NCBI GenBank assembly: GCA_032716605.1
Contig: CM064560.1
Coordinates: forward strand, 13,414,040 to 13,478,039
Reading direction: 5' to 3'
DNA from: Paralithodes platypus
Taxonomy: Eukaryota > Arthropoda > Malacostraca > Decapoda > Lithodidae
Length of the DNA stretch: 64,000 nucleotides
Part shown: in pieces, positions 59,386 to 64,000 of the stretch
How the letters are laid out: each line of letters begins with the position of its first letter
Numbering within the stretch: position 1 is the first letter of the stretch
The notes under the pieces: generated by a model
The model's database searches: none
Told to the model about the DNA's origin: nothing
What the model saw: only the letters and a program-made list of their open reading frames with translations
Position numbers and translations under genes: made by a program

Positions 59386-61275
59386 CCCTCTAGTCTGCTT
59401 GTCCTCCAAAACACTGAGGATCAAGTGGCCAAACAGTGGTTTAGAGTGGGTAATGGAAAATTGGAAAGGGAACTACTGCCCTGGAACTAATGTCCGTGGC
59501 AGGATTAGGAAGTTAGTAGGGGATAGATGGGTTAGTAATATAACACAGTTATAAGTGATCTTTCGTATATCTGGGAAAAAGAGAGTAACGGTTAGTAATA
59601 TACAGTATATACGCAATAATCCTTGATGAATCTGAGGGGAAAATAAAACAAAGTTATTCATTTACAAACGCAGTCAGTCGCGGGTTTGATGCAAGATATT
59701 TGTCTATGCGAAGTTTAATAGAATCAACGGTGCTGCAGTCTACAACGTCTTGTGGAAGCCCATTCCACAAGTTGACAACTCGATTGAAGAAGAAATTCTT
59801 AGATTCGTGGGAGTTAAATTTACCAATAATTTTGCAACCGTTTCCCCGCGTGTAATTAGATTGGTCGATAGTGAAGTACTTACTACAGTTCATATTGTTG
59901 ATGCCTTTGATGATTTTTAACACTTGAATTAAGGTTCCTCTTAATCTGCGCTGGGTTAAAGGATATAGATTTAATTCTCTAAGAAGATCCTCGTTTTGGT
60001 TTGTTCTTTAGGCTAGGTATCATTTTGGTAACTCTACATTGACCTGGTTAATAATAGTTCTTAAAGGTAGTTCTAGCTTGTCTATATCTTTTTGGTAATA
60101 AGGGCACCAGGATTGAAAGCAGTATTCCAGAAGAGGACGGACTAAGGAATTGTAAAGAGTTAGGATAACTTCTTTGGATTTATGCTCAAATGACCTGCCT
60201 ATAAAGCCAATTATTGTGTTTGCCTTCTTAACAGCTTCTGAACATTGTTGACTCGGTTTTAGGTTACTCGATATTGTTACTCCCAAATCGGTTTTTCTGT
60301 CTACACTTAAGCTGAGTGCCAATCACCGAATAGTTTGCTTTCTCATTTCTGTATCCATTATGTAGTACTTTACATTTATCCGTATTGAAACTCATTTGCC
60401 AAATTTGGGCCCAACATGACAACTTATCTAGATTGTGTTGCATATCGTCAACTTGTTCTTTTGATAGTACGCTATTTGCAATTTTTGTATCGTCAGCAAA
60501 CTTTGAGATTGGACAGGTGAGACCCTCATCTATGTCGTTGATGTAAATTAGAAAGAGAATTAATCCTAGTACCGATCCCTGGGGTACCCCGCTACTTACA
60601 TTGGTCCATTTAGATGCCTTACCATTTATGACTGCTTTTTTATTTCTGTCGCTGAGCCAATTTTCTATCCATTTCAACACACCGTCTTGTATTGCATGTG
60701 CTTGTAGTTTTAGCAGTAAACGTTTGTGAGGAACTTTGTCAAAGGCCTTTTGAAAATCAAGGTACATAATATCTACAGCTTTACTCTAATCATAGAGGTT
60801 GAGAATATTGTGGACTAAGTCTAAGAGGTTTGTTAAGCAGGAAAGTTTGTTACGAAAGCCAAGCCGTGTTGAGTATCTTTAAGTATGTTCTTTTCCTCTA
60901 AATGATTTACGAGTCTGTCTCTTATGAGTGTTTCTAGCATTTTACATACAACTGAGGTTAAGCTAATTGGACGATAGTTACTGGGTAGGGATTTGCTGCC
61001 TTTTTTTAACATCGATGTTACGTTGGCTAGCTTCCACTGATCAGGCATAGCTCCAGACTGCAAGGATTTATTGAATAGCAATGTCAGTGGTTTGGAGAGT
61101 TCATACTTAGCTTCCTTTAGAACTCTAAGTGAGATTGTATCAGGTCCAGGCGATTTATTTACCTTGAGTTTATCTAAACATTTCAATACTTCTCTCTCTG
61201 TAATGGTGATATTGCTTAGAACATCAGAATTATCAATCTGAATCGGCGATGCTGTAGGGATATCACTACAAAAAC
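59385..61275 (-). pseudogene. NL1 non-LTR element, 5'-truncated copy
   Basis: Minus-strand frames: NKSPGPDTISLRVLKEAKYE (61165), SNYRPISLTSVVCKMLETLI, YLDFQKAFDKVPHKRLLLKL (60767), SSGVPQGSVLGLILFLIYIN, FADDTKIANSVL, SCWAQIWQMSFNTDKCKVLH, then VILTLYNSLVRPLLEY and the C-terminal FFFNRVVNLWNGLPQDVVDC (59820). Close relative of 27400-30598, with the same 3' terminus: both end GGACAAGCAG(T/A)CTAGAGGGGTC. Several frameshifts. FADD is retained. 5' truncation lies near 61275, exactly where NL3 begins. Confidence 0.9.
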
Positions 61276-64000
61276 TTTACTAGTTTTCTAGTAACCAACC
61301 CACCCGCGTACCAGATAATCCTATTCCTAATTCCCACCTACTGGACTTATTTTTAACAACCAATTCAGAAAATTATGATGTTACAGTGAGGTCCCCGCTT
61401 GGATCTTCTGATCACTGTCTGATACAGGCCACCTGTCTATCACCTACCACACCTTCCCACTCTGAACCTGTTTTGGTGACTAAATGGCATTACGATAGGG
61501 CAGACTGGGAGGGTCTTCAAGGTTTCTTTATTGATATTCCCTGGACCGCTTTCTTTTCTAATGATGCACACTCCACCTTGAGCCACATACAAGATTTTGT
61601 AAAAATTGGAATGGAAACTTTTATTCCTCATCAAAAGTACATTAAAAGATCTAATTCACCTAAATGGTTTGACCATAATTGTGCTAGAGTAACTGAACAA
61701 AAAGCAACAGCCTACAATGCATACACAAGATCAAAAACACATGAAGCCTTTAATTACTTTAGAAACATCAGAAATCATGCCAAAACTGTATTAAACCTAA
61801 CTAAATCAAACTTTCTCCACAAGCAGGCAAATAAACTTCTAAATAATCCAAATGATAACAAAATATTTTGGTCTACTCTTAACTCATTCAAATCCAACTT
61901 CACAACTGCTTCATCCATTCCACCATTAAAATCTCCGACTGGCAATCTTGTAAGTGACCCACGAGGTAAAGCTAACCTTCTTGCGGATATTTTCTCCACC
62001 AACTCAACCTTAGATGAAATAAATCAAGATGTCACTGTACTTAATTTTAAAATTCGCCTGAAATTCCCTCACTTAAGATCCACACCAGACATGTCAAAAC
62101 TATTTTGCAGAATCTCTCAGTAGATAAGGCTCCTGGTCCAGATGAAATTCCTCCAATAGTGCTTAAGAATTGCTCCTTGGTGCTCGCTCCTGTATTGGCA
62201 AAAAATTTCCGTCTATGTACTCATACCTCATGCTTCCCAGTACCCTGGAAAGAAGCAAACATCCATCCAGTTCCTAAAAAAGGTGCCTCTTCAGATCCAT
62301 CAAACTACAGACCAATAGCTATAACTTCCACTCTTGGTAAAGTCTTTGAAATTATATTAATAATCACATAATTAAGCATCTTGAGAATAATAAATTAATC
62401 AGTGATAGGCAGTATGGTTTTAGACGATGTCGATCAACTGCAGACATTCTTTGCCTTCTTACGCATCAAATCAACCAAGCTACAGACCAACATGGTGAAA
62501 CACATACAATAGCACTGGATATATCAAAGGCATTTGATAGAGTCTGGCATCAATCCTTATTGTCGAAGATGTCACACTACGGCCTTGCATCATTAGTTCC
62601 ACTAATTTCTTCTTATCTTCATAACAGAAAAATATGTGTAATGGTAGATGGCCTTTATTCTCAATTTCACTCAATAAATGCTGGTGTTCCCCAGGGATCA
62701 GTTTTGGCCCCAACTCTGTTCCTCATTCATATCAATGATCTCATATCTACCACTCATAATCCAATACATTCCTACGCAGATGACTCAACACTCCACAGTT
62801 CCTTCACATTTACCAATTCTTTCACCCAACCCGATCTTATAAATTCAAAAATAAGCACTGCAATTTCTCTGAACCAGGACCTTTCTAGAATTGAAGAATG
62901 GGGACAAAAGAATCTAGTTTCCTTTAACCCGGGAGCTGCGGGGAGACTCTTAAGAGTTCCCCCGGCGCACTGCGGGGAGACTCTTAAGAGTCAGAGAAAA
63001 AAAAATCAACTTTTGACATCGAAAAAAAAAAAAAAAAAATTGTTTTTTTTTGTTTTTTTTTTTATTTTTGGCCCCTGGGCCATGCAAAATCTCAGTCCTC
63101 TACCTCCCCTCCTTCCCCACTTTCCTCCTCTCCTTCAGTTATCACCTATTTTCCCTGTTATTCCCTTATTCTGAGGTATATTTTCGTGCTAACATTAGAA
63201 ATCCGATTGGAGGGTGTGGTCATCACTGATAGCAAGCGAGTGCAAGAGAGAGAGAGAGTATCGATCGACTGTGTCTCAGTGGCCTTGGGGGAAATTGGCG
63301 GGAAAGCAGATTGCCTCACCCATACATTATACAACTCGCGGGCTATATCTCCGATTTTGACCATCCAAACGCTGTTTTCACTCGTTTTATTGTTGTTTCA
63401 GGTTAATACCTTTATAATCAACCCATAATAGGCGCATATGGATAAGTATTAATGCTATTAATGGCACAATGAATATTTTAGTGACGGAAACACCTCAAAT
63501 ACGTCAGCACAGGGGGACGTTTCCAATTACCCCCATGCGCACTTCAGAGGTTAATGCACAGAAAACCAAGTACATTCAATTTTCTAACCGACAGAATCTC
63601 ACTGACTCCCATATATTTTTTAATGATGTAAATATTCCCACTTCCCCTAGTATTGACATTCTCGGCGTAACATTAACTACTTGAGCTGGACACATTATGT
63701 TAGAAGCATTGCTAAGAATGCCTCTAAAAAACTGGGACTACTGTACAGAGTTCGAGAATTCTTCACTGACGAGCAGTTGGCCGTAATATATAAAAGTTAT
63801 GTGCGTTCTCAGATGGATTACTGTTCACCTCTGTGGAGTGGAAGTGGAGTGGTTGCATTGAGGCAGTTGGACAAAATTCAAAATAAAGCTATTAGATTAA
63901 TCAATAACCCTGCAATCACACAGGACCTTCCTACATTATCCACACGAAGAAACATTGCATCCCTTGCATTATACTACAGATATTTTCACAGCAATTGTTC
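61275..64000 (+). pseudogene. NL3 non-LTR element (endonuclease end, RT), runs off the window
   Basis: Starts in the endonuclease C-terminus (PTRVPDNPIP, LLDLFLTTNSENYDV, SPLGSSDHCLIQATC). A 245-residue linker frame (61386-62123) follows, then RT: SVDKAPGPDEIPPIVLKNCS, WKEANIHPVPKKGASSDPSN, YRPIAITSTLGKVFE, and after a slip NAGVPQGSVLAPTLFLIHIN and SYADDSTLHSSF (YADD intact). A TTAA element (62928-63550) interrupts at LVSFN; the host resumes AQKTKYIQFSNRQNL and SIDILGVTLTT, then KKLGLLYRVREFFTDEQL-like sequence to the window end. Few indels, so younger than NL1. 5'-truncated at the NL1 copy. Confidence 0.88.
62928..63550. mobile_element. TTAA-flanked element (group T7-like) inside NL3
   Basis: TTAA at 62924-62927 and 63551-63554. 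Left end CCCGGGAGCTGCGGGGAGAC; the right end inverse begins CCTCTGAAGTGCGCATG, a weak inverted match. The left subterminal block CTGCGGGGAGACTCTTAAGA is present twice. The interior (CTCCCCTCCTTCCCCACTTT, TTATCACCTATTTTCCCT) resembles 31600-31720 in the T7 element at 31470. Removing it with one TTAA restores the NL3 frame (S F N A Q K T K). Confidence 0.88.

Overview
The window is eukaryotic repeat DNA, not a bacterial or phage region. No single-copy host gene, rRNA or convincing tRNA was recognised. Micro- and minisatellites, several non-LTR retrotransposon lineages (including an RTE-type RT resembling those common in crustaceans), two Ty3/Gypsy elements, a DIRS remnant and many TTAA-flanked MITEs suggest a large arthropod genome. 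A decapod crustacean is my best guess, with no marker gene to confirm it.

Layout. 1-1220: decayed DIRS-like retrotransposon (- strand) carrying a nested TTAA element. 1220-4953: non-coding, with a three-copy degenerate repeat. 4954-21430: long Ty3/Gypsy element with about 4 kb LTRs, gag, protease, RT, RNase H, integrase and a long C-terminal Pol extension. Its LTRs carry a TTAA element, a TA-flanked MITE and an (AAC)n-tailed retroposon. 21690-25600: TTAA elements, one arm of an inverted dispersed repeat, a non-LTR 3' end and a long AT microsatellite. 26390-30600: decayed non-LTR element NL1, with an SGNH-esterase-like ORF1 and EN-RT ORF2. 30765-37460: two copies of a second non-LTR family, NL2. 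37870-46765: a dense pile of nested TTAA elements and minisatellites. 46774-48626: second arm of the inverted repeat. 48901-49851: an open 316-codon frame of unknown function. 52180-59385: a second, decayed Gypsy element of the same broad type, split by a minisatellite and an RTE fragment. 59385-64000: an NL1 copy (-) abutting a third non-LTR family, NL3 (+), itself interrupted by a TTAA element.

The main signal is the TTAA-flanked elements. I resolved both ends of 16, in about nine terminal-inverted-repeat groups called T1-T9 here. Most have CCC/GGG termini, as in piggyBac-like MITEs. Several can be checked inside the window: a paralogous unoccupied copy shows a single TTAA, or the host retrotransposon frame reads straight through when the element and one TTAA are removed. 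They nest up to three levels deep, and some contain minisatellites. No transposase gene for them is present.

The intact-looking domains belong to selfish elements: Gag, protease, RT/RNase H, integrase, endonuclease-RT. Nearly all carry frameshifts or stops, so little in the window is likely to make a full-length functional protein.
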